From: Halomonas borealis | Lineage (GTDB): Bacteria > Pseudomonadota > Gammaproteobacteria > Pseudomonadales > Halomonadaceae | Length of the DNA stretch: 64,000 bases | Assembly: GCF_004798905.1 (NCBI RefSeq) | Contig: NZ_SDMO01000003.1 | Coordinates: 62,001-126,000, forward strand | Reading direction: 5' to 3' | Shown: piece after piece, positions 1-13,233 of the stretch | Position numbering within the stretch: position 1 is the stretch's first letter | How the letters are laid out: every line of letters begins with the position of its first letter | Made by a program: the position numbers and the translations under genes | The notes under the pieces: model-generated | What the model saw: the letters and a program-made list of their open reading frames with translations, nothing else | The model's database searches: none | Told to the model about the DNA's origin: nothing

Positions 1-1340
1 CCGTGATCGTGGTGCTCGGCCTGCTGATCACCTTCCATGAGTTCGGCCACTTCTGGGTCGCCCGACGCTGTGGCGTCAAGGTGCTGCGTTTCTCCGTGGG
101 CTTCGGCAAGCCGCTGTGGTCGCGGGTCGACCGCCACGGCACCGAATTCGCCGTGGCGGCCATCCCGCTGGGCGGCTACGTCAAGATGCTCGACGAGCGC
201 GAGACCCCGGTGCCCGACGCCGAGCGACACCTGGCCTTCAATCACAAGGGCGTCTGGCAGCGCATCGCCATCGTCGCCGCCGGTCCGTTGGCCAACTTCC
301 TGTTGGCGCTGGTCGCCTATTGGTGCCTGTTCGTGGTCGGTACCAGCACCGTGGTGCCGGTGGTCGGCGATGTCACGCCCGATTCCCCCGCCGCCCGCGG
401 CGGCCTGGTCGAAGGCCAGGAGATCACCGCGGTGCAGGGCGAGGCCGTGCGCTCCTGGGAAGACATCAACCTCGAGCTGGTGGCGGCCATCGGTGCCAGT
501 GGCGAGCTGACGGTGAAGGCCCGCGACGAGGGCGCAAGCCAGGCCCGCGAGCACAGCCTGCCGGTACAGGACTGGTTGGTTCGCCAGGACCCGCCGCGGC
601 CGCTGGCGACGCTTGGCGTGACGCCGTGGCGCCCGCGCTTGCCGGCGGTGCTCGGCCAGGTGGTGTCGGGCGAGCCGGCCGCCGAGGCGGGCCTGGCGGT
701 AGGCGATGAGATACGCGCGATCGAGGGCGAGCCGGTGGCGGACTGGGCCGACTTCGTGCGACGGGTGCGCGGTCATCCCGGTGAGGCGCTGTCGCTGGAC
801 GTGGCCCGCGATGGCGAGCTCCGCGCGCTGACGCTGACGCTGACGCCGCGGCCGAAGACCCTCGAGGACGGTTCCACCATCGGCCACGTGGGCGTCGGCG
901 TCGAGTCGGTCGCCTGGCCCGAGGAATATCGTCGCGAGATCCGCTACGGGCCGCTGGCCGCCGTCGGGCAGGCCGTCTCGCGTACCGGTGAGATGACGCT
1001 GCTGACGTTGGACTCGATCCGCAAGATGCTGGTCGGGCTGATTTCGCCGTCCAATCTCTCCGGCCCCATCACCATCGCCCGGATCGCCGGCGATTCCGCC
1101 CGTTCCGGGCTGGAGAGCTTCATCGGCTTCCTGGCCTACCTGTCGATCAGCCTGGGGGTGCTCAACCTGTTGCCGATCCCGGTGCTCGACGGTGGCCACC
1201 TGCTGTATTACTTGGTAGAAGCGGTGCGCGGGCGGCCGGTATCCGAACGTGTTCAGGCCGTTGGCCTGCGAATCGGACTGACGCTGGTCGGCACCCTGAT
1301 GCTGATGGCGCTGTATTTCGACCTGATGCGGCTGTGGTAG
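1..1340 (+). CDS. rseP: RseP site-2 intramembrane zinc metalloprotease (5' end outside window)
   Basis: RseP cuts the anti-sigma factor RseA within the inner membrane during the envelope stress response. The visible protein of about 445 residues has the zinc motif HEFGH at residues 12-16 in its first membrane segment. It has two PDZ-like regions in the periplasmic middle and the late PVLDGGH motif near residues 394-399, which supplies the third metal ligand. The reading frame is open from the first base, and family members begin roughly ten residues earlier, so only the extreme N-terminus is missing. bamA follows after 88 bp, the usual neighbour in gammaproteobacteria. Confidence 0.96.
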   Translation, partial: VIVVLGLLITFHEFGHFWVARRCGVKVLRFSVGFGKPLWSRVDRHGTEFAVAAIPLGGYVKMLDERETPVPDAERHLAFNHKGVWQRIAIVAAGPLANFLLALVAYWCLFVVGTSTVVPVVGDVTPDSPAARGGLVEGQEITAVQGEAVRSWEDINLELVAAIGASGELTVKARDEGASQAREHSLPVQDWLVRQDPPRPLATLGVTPWRPRLPAVLGQVVSGEPAAEAGLAVGDEIRAIEGEPVADWADFVRRVRGHPGEALSLDVARDGELRALTLTLTPRPKTLEDGSTIGHVGVGVESVAWPEEYRREIRYGPLAAVGQAVSRTGEMTLLTLDSIRKMLVGLISPSNLSGPITIARIAGDSARSGLESFIGFLAYLSISLGVLNLLPIPVLDGGHLLYYLVEAVRGRPVSERVQAVGLRIGLTLVGTLMLMALYFDLMRLW

Positions 1341-1353
1341 GCCGCGTCGCGGC

Positions 1354-1398
1354 TTGTCAGTTACCCGTGCGAATGTATAAGGTGCCTGTCTGGACAGG
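1354..1398 (+). promoter_or_regulatory. Candidate bamA promoter with palindrome near the start site
   Basis: TTGTCA (1354-1359) and TATAAG (1376-1381) are 16 bp apart, a good sigma70 match. Just downstream is the inverted repeat CCTGTC-TG-GACAGG (1385-1398), at about the expected transcription start. It could be an operator or a small 5' hairpin. No clear sigmaE-type promoter is visible. Confidence 0.55.
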
Positions 1399-1428
1399 TA
1401 GGCAGATCAACGCGAGTGAATCGACTGC

Positions 1429-3786
1429 ATGAAGATCAAGACCATCGGACTGGCGGCGCTGCTGCTCGCCGGCGCCGGCAGCGGCGCGGCACAGGCGGAA
1501 ACCTTCGACGTAAAGGACATACGAGTGGAGGGGCTGCAGCGCGTATCGGCGGCCTCCGTGTTCAATGCCTTTCCTGTCAATGCTCCCGACCGCGTCGATG
1601 ACCGCGAGCTGGCCGCGGCGGCGCGAGAGCTGTTCGCCACCGGCCTCTTCGACGACATTCAGCTGGCCCGCGACGGCGACGTGCTGATCATCGAGGTTGC
1701 CGAGCGCCCCACCATCACCGCCCTCAACATCGAGGGCAATAGCCAGATTCCCGAGCAAGACCTGCGTCGCGGCCTGCGCGAGGCGGGCCTCGACGAGGGG
1801 CAGGCGCTGCAACTCTCGACCCTGGAGGAGATCCAGCGCGAGTTGTCCGGCGTCTATCAGGCTCAGGGGCGCTACAGCGCGAGCATCGATACCGAGGTCG
1901 AGCAGCTCGGCCAGGGCCGCGTTCGGGTCAATATCGATATCGACGAAGGCGCGGTGGCCAAGATCCGTCAGATCAACATCGTCGGCAACCAGGCGTTCGA
2001 CGAGGCGACCCTGCGCGACGTCCTCGACCTGGAGGACCGGCCCGGTTGGTTCTTCGGCTGGTTCTCGAGCGATCAATATTCCCGACAGGCCCTGTCCGGG
2101 GACCTGGAACGACTGCGTTCCTATTACCTGGATCGCGGCTACGTCAACTTCAGCATCGACTCCACCCAGGTCTCCATCGGCCCCGACAAGTCGAAGATCT
2201 TCATCACCATCAACGTCGATGAGGGTGAGCGCTACCGCCTGGGCGACATTCGCTTCGCCGGCGACCTGCGCATCCCCGAGCGCGAGGCCCGGGAACTGCT
2301 GCAGGTGCAGGGCGGCGAGACCTTCTCACGCAGCGACGTGACCGCCTCGTCGGAGGCGCTGCGTTCGCGGCTCGGCGCCGAGGGCTTCGCCTTCGCCAAT
2401 GTCGATGGCATCCCCGAGACGCGCAGCGATGGCAGCGTCGACCTGACCTTCCGTGTCGAGCCCGGCAACCGGGCCTATGTGCGACGCATCGAGTTCGTCG
2501 GTAACACCACCACCGACGATGAGGTGCTACGCCGTGAGATGATCCAGATGGAGGGCGCCCCGGCCTCCACGGAATCGATCAGTCAGTCTCGCGAGCGTTT
2601 GCAGCGGCTGGGCTTCTTCAAGCAGGTCGAGGTGCAGACCGAGCCGGTGGCCGGCTCCGAGGATCAGCTCGACGTCACCTACAAGGTCGAGGAGCAGCCG
2701 TCCGGCTCGATCTCGGCGAGCCTCGGTTTCTCCCAGAGCGCCGGCGTCATCTACGGCGCCTCGCTGTCCCAGAACAACTTCCTGGGGACCGGCAACCGGG
2801 TCAATGTCAGCGCCCAGCGCAGCGATACCTATACCAATCTGAACTTCGGTTTCACCGACCCCTACTGGACCCTCGACGGCATCTCCCGCGGCTATAACCT
2901 GTTCTACCGGGAGACCGACTACGAGGATTCCGATATCTCGACCTACTCGACGGATGCCTACGGCGGCGGCATCAGCTTCGGTTATCCGATCAACGAGCTG
3001 ACCCGGATCAATATCGGCGCCGATGTCGAGGACCTGACCATCGAGACCTACAACGATACGGCCTCGGAGATTCAGCGCTACATCGACGAGGAGGGTGATA
3101 ACGCCCAGGCCTTCAAGCTGACCGCCAGCTGGACCCGCAACGACTTGAATCGTGGCATCATGCCCACCGCGGGCAACTACCAGCGGCTGTCGCTGGAGAC
3201 CACGGTGCCCGGCAGCGACGCCGAGTACTATAAGCTACGCGCCAGGGCCCGCCACTTCTTCCCCATGAACGAGGAGCAGACCTGGTCGTTCAAGTTGCGC
3301 GGTGAGGTCGGCTATGCCGACAGCATCGGCAATGATCCCTACCCGTTCTACGAGAACTTCTATACCGGTGGCCTAGGGGCGGTGCGTGGCTTCACCAGCA
3401 ACACCCTGGGGCCGAACACCACACCGCCGGTGGATGGTGATGGTGACGAGGATCGCACCCTGGGCGGTAACGTGTTGGTCGAGGGCGGTGCCGAGTTGTT
3501 ATTCCCGATGCCTTTCGTCGAGGACAAGCGTTCGGTGCAGCCGTCGTTGTTCGTCGATGCCGGCAATACCTTCCTCACCGACTGCTATGCGGTCCGTGAT
3601 CAGGAGGCCGGGCGTTCCAGCTGCAGTTCGGGTGTCGACCTGGGCGAGCTGCGCTACAGCGTGGGCCTGGGAGTGTCCTGGTTGACGCCGGTGGGGCCGT
3701 TGACCTTCAGTGTCGCCGAACCGCTCAATGCCGAGAGCGAGGATGATACCCAGTTCTTCCAGTTCTCGCTGGGCCAGACCTTCTAG
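1429..3786 (+). CDS. bamA: Outer membrane protein assembly factor BamA
   Basis: BamA is the core of the BAM complex that folds and inserts beta-barrel proteins into the outer membrane. The 785-residue product starts with a signal peptide (positively charged start, hydrophobic core, cleavage after AQA near residue 23). Five POTRA domains and a C-terminal barrel follow. The conserved VRGF motif is at residues 652-655, and the protein ends in an aromatic residue (GQTF), the usual barrel signal. Length is normal for the family. In most relatives skp follows directly; here lpxD follows after a 241-bp gap with no skp. Confidence 0.97.
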   Translation: MKIKTIGLAALLLAGAGSGAAQAETFDVKDIRVEGLQRVSAASVFNAFPVNAPDRVDDRELAAAARELFATGLFDDIQLARDGDVLIIEVAERPTITALNIEGNSQIPEQDLRRGLREAGLDEGQALQLSTLEEIQRELSGVYQAQGRYSASIDTEVEQLGQGRVRVNIDIDEGAVAKIRQINIVGNQAFDEATLRDVLDLEDRPGWFFGWFSSDQYSRQALSGDLERLRSYYLDRGYVNFSIDSTQVSIGPDKSKIFITINVDEGERYRLGDIRFAGDLRIPEREARELLQVQGGETFSRSDVTASSEALRSRLGAEGFAFANVDGIPETRSDGSVDLTFRVEPGNRAYVRRIEFVGNTTTDDEVLRREMIQMEGAPASTESISQSRERLQRLGFFKQVEVQTEPVAGSEDQLDVTYKVEEQPSGSISASLGFSQSAGVIYGASLSQNNFLGTGNRVNVSAQRSDTYTNLNFGFTDPYWTLDGISRGYNLFYRETDYEDSDISTYSTDAYGGGISFGYPINELTRINIGADVEDLTIETYNDTASEIQRYIDEEGDNAQAFKLTASWTRNDLNRGIMPTAGNYQRLSLETTVPGSDAEYYKLRARARHFFPMNEEQTWSFKLRGEVGYADSIGNDPYPFYENFYTGGLGAVRGFTSNTLGPNTTPPVDGDGDEDRTLGGNVLVEGGAELLFPMPFVEDKRSVQPSLFVDAGNTFLTDCYAVRDQEAGRSSCSSGVDLGELRYSVGLGVSWLTPVGPLTFSVAEPLNAESEDDTQFFQFSLGQTF

Positions 3787-3803
3787 ACCGCGCCGTCGGC
3801 GCA

Positions 3804-3830
3804 CGGCCTCCCTGCGGGAAGGGGAGGCCG
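3804..3830 (+). terminator. Hairpin downstream of bamA
   Basis: Perfect 9-bp arms (3804-3812 and 3822-3830) enclose a 9-nt loop 17 bp after the bamA stop codon. No T-run follows, so it may be a weak terminator or an mRNA-stabilising hairpin. Confidence 0.4.
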
Positions 3831-3849
3831 GCGAACATCACGGTCCCAG

Positions 3850-3885
3850 GGGCCTCGACTCTTGCCAATGACGGAGTCGGGGCCC
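3850..3885. other. Second hairpin in the bamA-lpxD gap
   Basis: Twelve-base arms at 3850-3861 and 3874-3885 pair fully if one G-U pair is allowed, leaving a 12-nt loop. It occupies the place where skp normally lies. I see no gene in 3787-4027. Confidence 0.4.
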
Positions 3886-4027
3886 ATCGATATCGAACCA
3901 GTGTGGCGGTCCGAGGTCCACAGAAGGGCTGCGCGGTTTAGCGCCCCTGACGAGCGTGGTGGGTGAGGGCGACCGGAGGTCGACTGCCGCCGACGCAGAG
4001 TATTTCCCTAACCGACATCGGGTTCCC

Positions 4028-5065
4028 ATGACTCAAGACTCTCCTTCCCTGACGCTGGCCGAGATCGCCACCCAGCTGGGGGCCGACCTCCAGGGTGACG
4101 GTGAGCGCCGCGTGCGTGGGCTGGCCACGCTGCGCGATGCCGGACCCGATCAGATCGCCTTTTTGGCCAATCGTGCCTACCTCAAGGACCTGCCCGAGAC
4201 CCAAGCCGCGGCGGTGCTGCTGCATCCCAACCACGCCGTGGAGAGCCCCGTCGCCTGCCTGACCCTCGACAACCCCTACTTGGGCTATGCCCAGCTGTCG
4301 CGGCTGTTCGACCCGCTGGTCGGCCGCGAGGCGCCGGGCGTTCACCCCTCGGCGGTGGTCGCCGAGGGCGCTCGCCTGGGTGAAGGCGTGGTGATCGGTG
4401 CCCAGGCGGTGATCGATGCCGGCGCCGAGCTCGGCGACGGGGTGATCGTCGGCCCGGGGTGCGTGGTCGGTGCAGACACACGGATCGGCGCCGGATCGCG
4501 GCTGCACGCCAACGTCACCGTCTACCATGGGGTCGAGGTCGGCGCGCGGGTCATCCTGCATAGCGGCTGCGTGATCGGCGCCGACGGCTTCGGCTTCGCC
4601 CACGATGGCGCCGGCTGGCACAAGATCGCCCAGCTCGGCGGGGTGTTGCTGGGCGACGACGTCGAGGTGGGTAGCTGCTCGAGCATCGATCGTGGTGCCC
4701 TGGGCGATACCGTGATCGGCGAAGACGTCAAGATCGACAGCCAGGTGCAGATCGCCCACAACGTGCAGATCGGCGCGCACAGCGCGCTGGCCGGCTGCGT
4801 GGGCATCGCCGGCTCCACGCGGGTCGGCCGTCACTGCATGCTGGGCGGTGGCGTGGGCCTGTCCGGGCACCTGACCGTCTGTGATGGTGTCCAGGTCACC
4901 GGCATGAGCCTGGTCACCAATTCGATTCACGAGCCGGGGGTCTACTCCTCCGGCACCGGCGCCATGGAGAACGCCCAGTGGCGCCGTAGCGCGGTGCGCT
5001 TCAAGCAGCTCGATGACATCGCTCGCCGGCTGCAGCGCCTGGAAAAAGCCGGGCGCGATGCTTGA
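4028..5065 (+). CDS. lpxD: UDP-3-O-(3-hydroxyacyl)glucosamine N-acyltransferase LpxD
   Basis: LpxD adds the second 3-hydroxyacyl chain to the lipid A precursor in the cytoplasm, using acyl-ACP. The 345-residue protein has the N-terminal uridine-binding domain. A long run of hexapeptide repeats of the left-handed beta-helix type follows, and then a C-terminal helical tail. His244 in the IAHNV motif is the likely catalytic base. I chose the ATG at 4028 because the protein then begins like other LpxD proteins; the frame is open further upstream but that extension looks unlike the family. fabZ, lpxA and lpxB follow in the standard order. Confidence 0.95.
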   Translation: MTQDSPSLTLAEIATQLGADLQGDGERRVRGLATLRDAGPDQIAFLANRAYLKDLPETQAAAVLLHPNHAVESPVACLTLDNPYLGYAQLSRLFDPLVGREAPGVHPSAVVAEGARLGEGVVIGAQAVIDAGAELGDGVIVGPGCVVGADTRIGAGSRLHANVTVYHGVEVGARVILHSGCVIGADGFGFAHDGAGWHKIAQLGGVLLGDDVEVGSCSSIDRGALGDTVIGEDVKIDSQVQIAHNVQIGAHSALAGCVGIAGSTRVGRHCMLGGGVGLSGHLTVCDGVQVTGMSLVTNSIHEPGVYSSGTGAMENAQWRRSAVRFKQLDDIARRLQRLEKAGRDA

Positions 5066-5089
5066 GGCCGTCCCCTCGGACGGTATAAT
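5062..5089 (+). promoter_or_regulatory. Candidate promoter for fabZ-lpxA-lpxB-rnhB
   Basis: TTGAGG (5062-5067) overlaps the lpxD stop codon. A perfect TATAAT (5084-5089) follows with a 16-bp spacer. This would give fabZ and downstream genes their own start within the lpx cluster. Confidence 0.6.
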
Positions 5090-5169
5090 CCCCGCCCGTT
5101 CGTCGCCAAGCACGCGGCGTCGGGCGCGCCCGCGATGCGAGGCATTCTGTCATTTCAGAGGTTGCTACG

Positions 5170-5613
5170 ATGGTAATGGACATTAACGAGATTCGTGAAT
5201 ATCTGCCCCACCGCTATCCGTTCTTGCTGGTGGACAGGGTGACGGAACTCGCCCTCGGCGAATCCATCGTTGCCTACAAGAATGTCAGCATCAACGAGCC
5301 GTTCTTCAATGGCCACTTCCCGCATCACCCGATCATGCCGGGTGTGTTGGTGATCGAGGCGCTGGCCCAGGCCTGCGGCATCCTCGGCTTCAAGACCGTC
5401 AACAAGCTGCCCGCCGACGGTTACGTCTACTATCTGGTCGGCAGCGATAACGTGCGCTTCAAGCGTCCGGTGATGCCCGGTGACCGGCTGGAGCTGCGCG
5501 CCGATGTGATCCGCGAGAAGCGCGGCATCTGGAAGTTCGCCTGCAAGGCCAGCGTGGCCGGAGAGATCGCCTGCGAGGCCGAAATCACCTGTGCCGAGAG
5601 GAAGGTCGCTTGA
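5170..5613 (+). CDS. fabZ: 3-hydroxyacyl-ACP dehydratase FabZ
   Basis: FabZ dehydrates 3-hydroxyacyl-ACP in the fatty-acid elongation cycle and competes with LpxA and LpxD for hydroxyacyl-ACP. The 147-residue protein is a single hot-dog fold with the active-site His49 (NGHFPHHP) and Glu63 (VIEALAQ). Its stop codon overlaps the lpxA start, which implies translational coupling. A recognisable promoter lies in the 104-bp gap after lpxD. Confidence 0.97.
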   Translation: MVMDINEIREYLPHRYPFLLVDRVTELALGESIVAYKNVSINEPFFNGHFPHHPIMPGVLVIEALAQACGILGFKTVNKLPADGYVYYLVGSDNVRFKRPVMPGDRLELRADVIREKRGIWKFACKASVAGEIACEAEITCAERKVA

Positions 5614-6377
5614 TTCATCCCACCGCCATCGTAGACCCGGACGCACGCCTGGCCGATGACGTCGAGGTCGGTCCCTTCAGCGTGATCGGTGCCGACGTCG
5701 AGATCGGCGCCGGCTCGCGGATCGGTCCTCATGTCGTGATCCAGGGCCCCACGGTGCTCGGCGAGCGCAACCGGGTCTTCCAGTTCGCCTCGGTCGGCGA
5801 GGAGTGCCAGGACAAGAAGTATGCCGGCGAACCCACCCGGTTGGTGATGGGCGACGATAACATCGTCCGCGAGGGCGTGACCCTGCATCGCGGCACCGTT
5901 CAGGATCGTGGTGAAACGATCATCGGCTCGCGCAACCTGTTCATGGCCTATGTGCATGTCGGCCATGACTGCGTGATCGGCAACGACTGCATCCTGGCCA
6001 ATCAGGTGACCCTGGCCGGGCATGTGACGCTGGGTGATGTAGTGATCATCGGCGGCCTGTCGGCGATCCACCAGTTCTGTCACTTCGGTGCACACGCCAT
6101 GGCCGGCGGTGGCTCGATCATCACCAAGGACACGCCCGCCTACGTGATGATCAACGGTAATCCCGCCCAGGCCCACGGCCTCAACCTGATCGGCCTGCGT
6201 CGCCGCGGCTTTTCCAACGAAGCGATCCGTGCGCTGGGCGAGGCCTATAAGATGGTCTACCGCCAGGGCATGACCGTGGAGCAGGCGCTCATCGAGATTC
6301 GCACGCAATACTCGCTGCCGGAGACCGAGGCGTTCGCCGCCTCCATCGAGGTCTCGTCCCGCGGCATCGTGCGCTGA
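5610..6377 (+). CDS. lpxA: UDP-N-acetylglucosamine acyltransferase LpxA
   Basis: LpxA performs the first acylation of lipid A synthesis. The 255-residue protein has the hexapeptide-repeat beta-helix and a C-terminal helical domain. His119 in the HVGHDC motif corresponds to the catalytic histidine of E. coli LpxA. The start is a TTG overlapping the fabZ TGA; it is chosen because the protein then opens MIHPTAIV as in homologues and no alternative start is nearby. A rare start plus the overlap suggests expression coupled to fabZ. Confidence 0.95.
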   Translation: MIHPTAIVDPDARLADDVEVGPFSVIGADVEIGAGSRIGPHVVIQGPTVLGERNRVFQFASVGEECQDKKYAGEPTRLVMGDDNIVREGVTLHRGTVQDRGETIIGSRNLFMAYVHVGHDCVIGNDCILANQVTLAGHVTLGDVVIIGGLSAIHQFCHFGAHAMAGGGSIITKDTPAYVMINGNPAQAHGLNLIGLRRRGFSNEAIRALGEAYKMVYRQGMTVEQALIEIRTQYSLPETEAFAASIEVSSRGIVR

Positions 6378-6382
6378 GCGAC

Positions 6383-7573
6383 ATGACGATCACGCGCGTC
6401 TACCTGGTGGCGGGTGAGCTCTCCGGCGACATCCTCGGGGCCGGCCTGATGCGCGAGCTCAAGGCGCGCCATCCGGGAGTCGAGTTCCGGGGCATCGGTG
6501 GGCCGCGCATGCTCGAGCAAGGCATCGACAGCCGCTTCCCGCTGGAGACCCTCTCGGTGATGGGGCTGGTCGAGGTGCTCAAGCATCTGCCCGGTCTCGT
6601 TCGCGTGCGCCGCACGCTGCGCCAGGACGCCCTCGCGTGGCGGCCCGACATCGTGATCGGCATCGATGCCCCGGACTTCAACCTCGGGCTCGAGCGGGCG
6701 CTGCGCGAGGCCGGCCTGGTCACCGCGCATTACGTCAGCCCCTCGGTCTGGGCCTGGCGCCAGGGGCGGGTCAAGGGCATCGCCCGCTCGGTGGATGCGA
6801 TGCTGACCTTCCTGCCCTTCGAGGCCGCCTTCTACGCCCGGCACCGCGTGCCCGTCGCCTTCGTCGGCCATCCGCTGGCCGACGAGCTGCCGTTGGTCAA
6901 CGACCGGACCAAGGCCCGCGAGGCCCTGGGCCTGCTCGAGTCGGGGCCGCTGCTGGCGCTGTTGCCGGGCTCACGGGCCAACGAGATCCGCTTTCTGGGC
7001 GCCACCTTCCTGGATGCCGCCGAGCGGCTGTGCCGCCAGCGCCCGGCGCTGCGCGTGGTGATTCCCGCCGCCACCCCGGATCGGCGCGCCGAGCTCGCGG
7101 CGCTGCTCGAGGAGCGCGAGACGCTGCGCGAACGGGTGCTGCTGGTCGATGGTCGATCCCGCGAGGCCATGGTCGCCGCCGATGCGGTGCTGCTGGCCTC
7201 CGGCACCGCCGCGCTGGAGGCCATGCTCTGCCATCGGGCGATGGTGGTCGCCTACCGCATGGCGGCGATGACCCACTGGCTGGCCAAGCGGCTGGTCAAG
7301 ACGGAGTGGATCTCGTTACCCAACCTGATCGCCCGGGAGACCCTGGTGCCGGAGCTGATCCAGGATCAGGCGACCCCCGAGGCGATCGCCGCCGAACTCG
7401 CCGTGCCGCTCGACGATGGCGAGGCGCGCGCGGCCCTCGAGGCCCGCTTCGCGAGCATGCACGAAGGGCTGCAGCGCGATGCCAGCCGGCGTGCGGTGGA
7501 CGCCGTCGAGGCACTGGTGGCACGACGCGCGCTGCCGGATTCCGTCGCCCCCGAGATCGAGGAAAACGCATGA
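6383..7573 (+). CDS. lpxB: Lipid A disaccharide synthase LpxB
   Basis: LpxB joins UDP-2,3-diacylglucosamine and lipid X into the lipid A disaccharide at the inner membrane. The 396-residue protein has the typical glycosyltransferase GT19 start (AGELSGD) and the SPSVWAWR motif. Length is slightly above the E. coli protein. It begins 5 bp after lpxA, and its stop overlaps the rnhB start. Confidence 0.96.
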   Translation: MTITRVYLVAGELSGDILGAGLMRELKARHPGVEFRGIGGPRMLEQGIDSRFPLETLSVMGLVEVLKHLPGLVRVRRTLRQDALAWRPDIVIGIDAPDFNLGLERALREAGLVTAHYVSPSVWAWRQGRVKGIARSVDAMLTFLPFEAAFYARHRVPVAFVGHPLADELPLVNDRTKAREALGLLESGPLLALLPGSRANEIRFLGATFLDAAERLCRQRPALRVVIPAATPDRRAELAALLEERETLRERVLLVDGRSREAMVAADAVLLASGTAALEAMLCHRAMVVAYRMAAMTHWLAKRLVKTEWISLPNLIARETLVPELIQDQATPEAIAAELAVPLDDGEARAALEARFASMHEGLQRDASRRAVDAVEALVARRALPDSVAPEIEENA

Positions 7574-8181
7574 AGGCCGAAGACTTCCCGCCGCTGGTCA
7601 TCGATTACCGTGGCACGCGTCTGGCCGGCGTCGACGAGGTCGGGCGCGGCCCGCTGGTGGGGCCTGTGATGGCCGCGGCGGTGATCCTCGATCCCGCCGC
7701 GCCGATCGATGGGCTCACCGACTCCAAGAAACTGACCGCCAGGCGCCGCGAGGCGCTGGACGCCAAGATCCGTGAACGCGCCCAGGCCTTCGCCGTCGCC
7801 GAGGCGAGCCCCGGCGAGGTCGATGCGCTGAACATCTATCATGCCACGCATCTGGCCATGCGCCGGGCCATCGATGCACTGGCGCCGGCCGCCGAGTACC
7901 TGCTGGTAGACGGTAATCGCCTGCCCGGGCATCATGTGCCCGGGCAGGCCGTGGTCAAGGGCGATGCCCGTCATCCGGCGATCGCCGCGGCCTCGATACT
8001 CGCCAAGGTGGCCCGCGACGCCGGCATGCTGGCGCTGGACGCGCGCCATCCCGATTACGGCTTCGCCCGCCACAAGGGCTATCCGACGCCCGAGCATCTG
8101 GCCGCCCTGGCGCGCCTCGGCGCACTGCCCGAGCACCGTCGCTCCTTCGCGCCCGTCAAGCGTCAGCTGAACCCGCGCTAG
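7570..8181 (+). CDS. rnhB: Ribonuclease HII
   Basis: RNase HII removes ribonucleotides from DNA and RNA primers from RNA-DNA hybrids. The 203-residue protein has the signature GVDEVGRGP with catalytic Asp22 and Glu23. Further acidic residues are in LLVDGN and KVARD. The ATG overlaps the lpxB stop by 4 bp, so it is translated as the last gene of the lpx cluster before dnaE. Confidence 0.95.
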   Translation: MKAEDFPPLVIDYRGTRLAGVDEVGRGPLVGPVMAAAVILDPAAPIDGLTDSKKLTARRREALDAKIRERAQAFAVAEASPGEVDALNIYHATHLAMRRAIDALAPAAEYLLVDGNRLPGHHVPGQAVVKGDARHPAIAAASILAKVARDAGMLALDARHPDYGFARHKGYPTPEHLAALARLGALPEHRRSFAPVKRQLNPR

Positions 8182-8369
8182 CGGCGCCGTGCACCGCCTC
8201 AGGGTTGGGCCGCCACCGAGCCCGAGCGGCTCGCGGATGGCCACCAGCGCGCCGGAAAGCGCCCTGGCGTGGCGGCCAGGGTCGGCAGCGTAGGCCGGTC
8301 GCCTGTGGGTTCCCTGGCACCATGACAGACAGCGTCGCCCCATTTCCCATCATCAAGCCCGAGTCCACC
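8182..8369. other. rnhB-dnaE intergenic region
   Basis: This 188-bp gap is GC-rich with several short inverted pieces. I found no convincing sigma70 promoter and no gene. It presumably holds the dnaE leader. Confidence 0.3.
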
Positions 8370-11879
<3,510 letters not shown>

Positions 11880-11919
11880 CGATCGCCGTGCCGACAATAT
11901 GCATGCACCTTGGCCTGCC

Positions 11920-11947
11920 TTGCGTGGGCGTGTCAGGGTGCGATAAT
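11920..11947 (+). promoter_or_regulatory. Candidate accA promoter
   Basis: TTGCGT (11920-11925) and GATAAT (11942-11947) are separated by 16 bp, placing a start about 50 bp upstream of accA. Confidence 0.5.
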
Positions 11948-12006
11948 GAACACCGTTTGACGCTTCCCCCCGGTCGCCTCTTCGGCCGACGAGACAAGGC
12001 TAGCCC

Positions 12007-12960
12007 ATGAACCCCAACTACCTAGACTTCGAACAGCCCATCGCCGAGCTCCAGGCCAAGATCGAGGAGCTGCGCCTGGTCGGCAATGACAGCCAGGTCA
12101 ACCTGAACGACGAGATCGGTCGGCTCGAGGAGAAGAGTCGCAAGCTCACCGAGTCGATCTTCAAGGATCTGACCGCCTGGCAGGTCTCCCAGCTGTCGCG
12201 CCACCCGCAGCGCCCCTATACCCTCGATTACCTCGAGCATGTGTTCACCGACTTCGACGAGCTCCACGGCGATCGCCATTTCGCCGATGACGCCGCTCTC
12301 GTCGGTGGCGTGGCACGGCTGAACGACAAGCCGGTGATGGTCATCGGCCATCAGAAGGGCCGTGACGTCAAGGAGAAGGTCCGCCGCAACTTCGGCATGC
12401 CGCGCCCCGAAGGCTATCGCAAGGCCTGCCGTCTGATGGAAATGGCCGAGCGCTTCAAGATGCCGATCCTGACCTTCATCGACACGCCGGGGGCCTATCC
12501 GGGCATCGATGCCGAGGAGCGTGGTCAGAGCGAGGCCATCGCCCACAACCTGGCGGTGATGTCGCGTCTCAAGACGCCGATCGTCTCCACCGTGGTCGGC
12601 GAGGGTGGCTCCGGCGGCGCGTTGGCCATCGGTGTCTGCGACGAGCTGTCCATGCTGCAGTATTCCACCTACTCGGTGATCTCCCCCGAGGGCTGTGCTT
12701 CCATCCTGTGGAAGAGCGCCGAGAAGGCCTCCGAGGCCGCCCAGGCCATGGGCATCACCGCCGAGCGCCTCAAGGAGCTGGGTTTCGTCGACACCCTGAT
12801 CCCCGAGCCGCTGGGCGGCGCCCACCGCAAGCCGATGGCCTCCGCCGAGCGCATTCGCACCGCGCTGAGCGAGAGCCTCGAACGGCTCGGCAGCATGGAC
12901 ACCGATGAGCTGCTCGAGCGCCGCTACAAGCGCCTGATGAGCTACGGCGCCCCCGTCTGA
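12007..12960 (+). CDS. accA: Acetyl-CoA carboxylase carboxyltransferase subunit alpha
   Basis: AccA pairs with AccD to move the carboxyl group from carboxybiotin to acetyl-CoA, making malonyl-CoA. The 317-residue protein begins [12 protein letters not shown] and has the crotonase-like core with the PEGCASILW region, as in other AccA proteins. Length equals the family norm. Position between dnaE and tilS matches the conserved neighbourhood. Confidence 0.97.
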   Translation: MNPNYLDFEQPIAELQAKIEELRLVGNDSQVNLNDEIGRLEEKSRKLTESIFKDLTAWQVSQLSRHPQRPYTLDYLEHVFTDFDELHGDRHFADDAALVGGVARLNDKPVMVIGHQKGRDVKEKVRRNFGMPRPEGYRKACRLMEMAERFKMPILTFIDTPGAYPGIDAEERGQSEAIAHNLAVMSRLKTPIVSTVVGEGGSGGALAIGVCDELSMLQYSTYSVISPEGCASILWKSAEKASEAAQAMGITAERLKELGFVDTLIPEPLGGAHRKPMASAERIRTALSESLERLGSMDTDELLERRYKRLMSYGAPV

Positions 12961-13233
12961 TACCGAGCCTTCCTATGCTCGATCCGGCGGTGTTGGAGAG
13001 GACCTCATCCTGCCCATTTAGCCGCCGGTAAACTCCGCGGCTGCGGTCTTCTCCGCCTGGCGACCCACAGGGACGTGGGAAGCGCGTTGGCCCGTCGGGC
13101 ACGGGCCTGGCCCTGGCCTTCGCTCGACGAGGGCGCTGGCTCTGGGGCTTCATCCGTCGCCGGTATAGCGGCCTCGAGCTTGGAGACCTGCCCCAAAGGG
13201 GGCTCTCATCTTTCCTGAGCGGTGTCCCTGCCC
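12961..13233. other. accA-tilS intergenic region with two hairpins
   Basis: This 273-bp gap contains CCCAC-AGGGAC-GTGGG (13064-13079) and a second hairpin with arms 13089-13095 and 13101-13107. No T-run follows either. No coding frame looks real. The compact paired structure resembles a dispersed intergenic repeat or a tilS leader. Confidence 0.35.
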
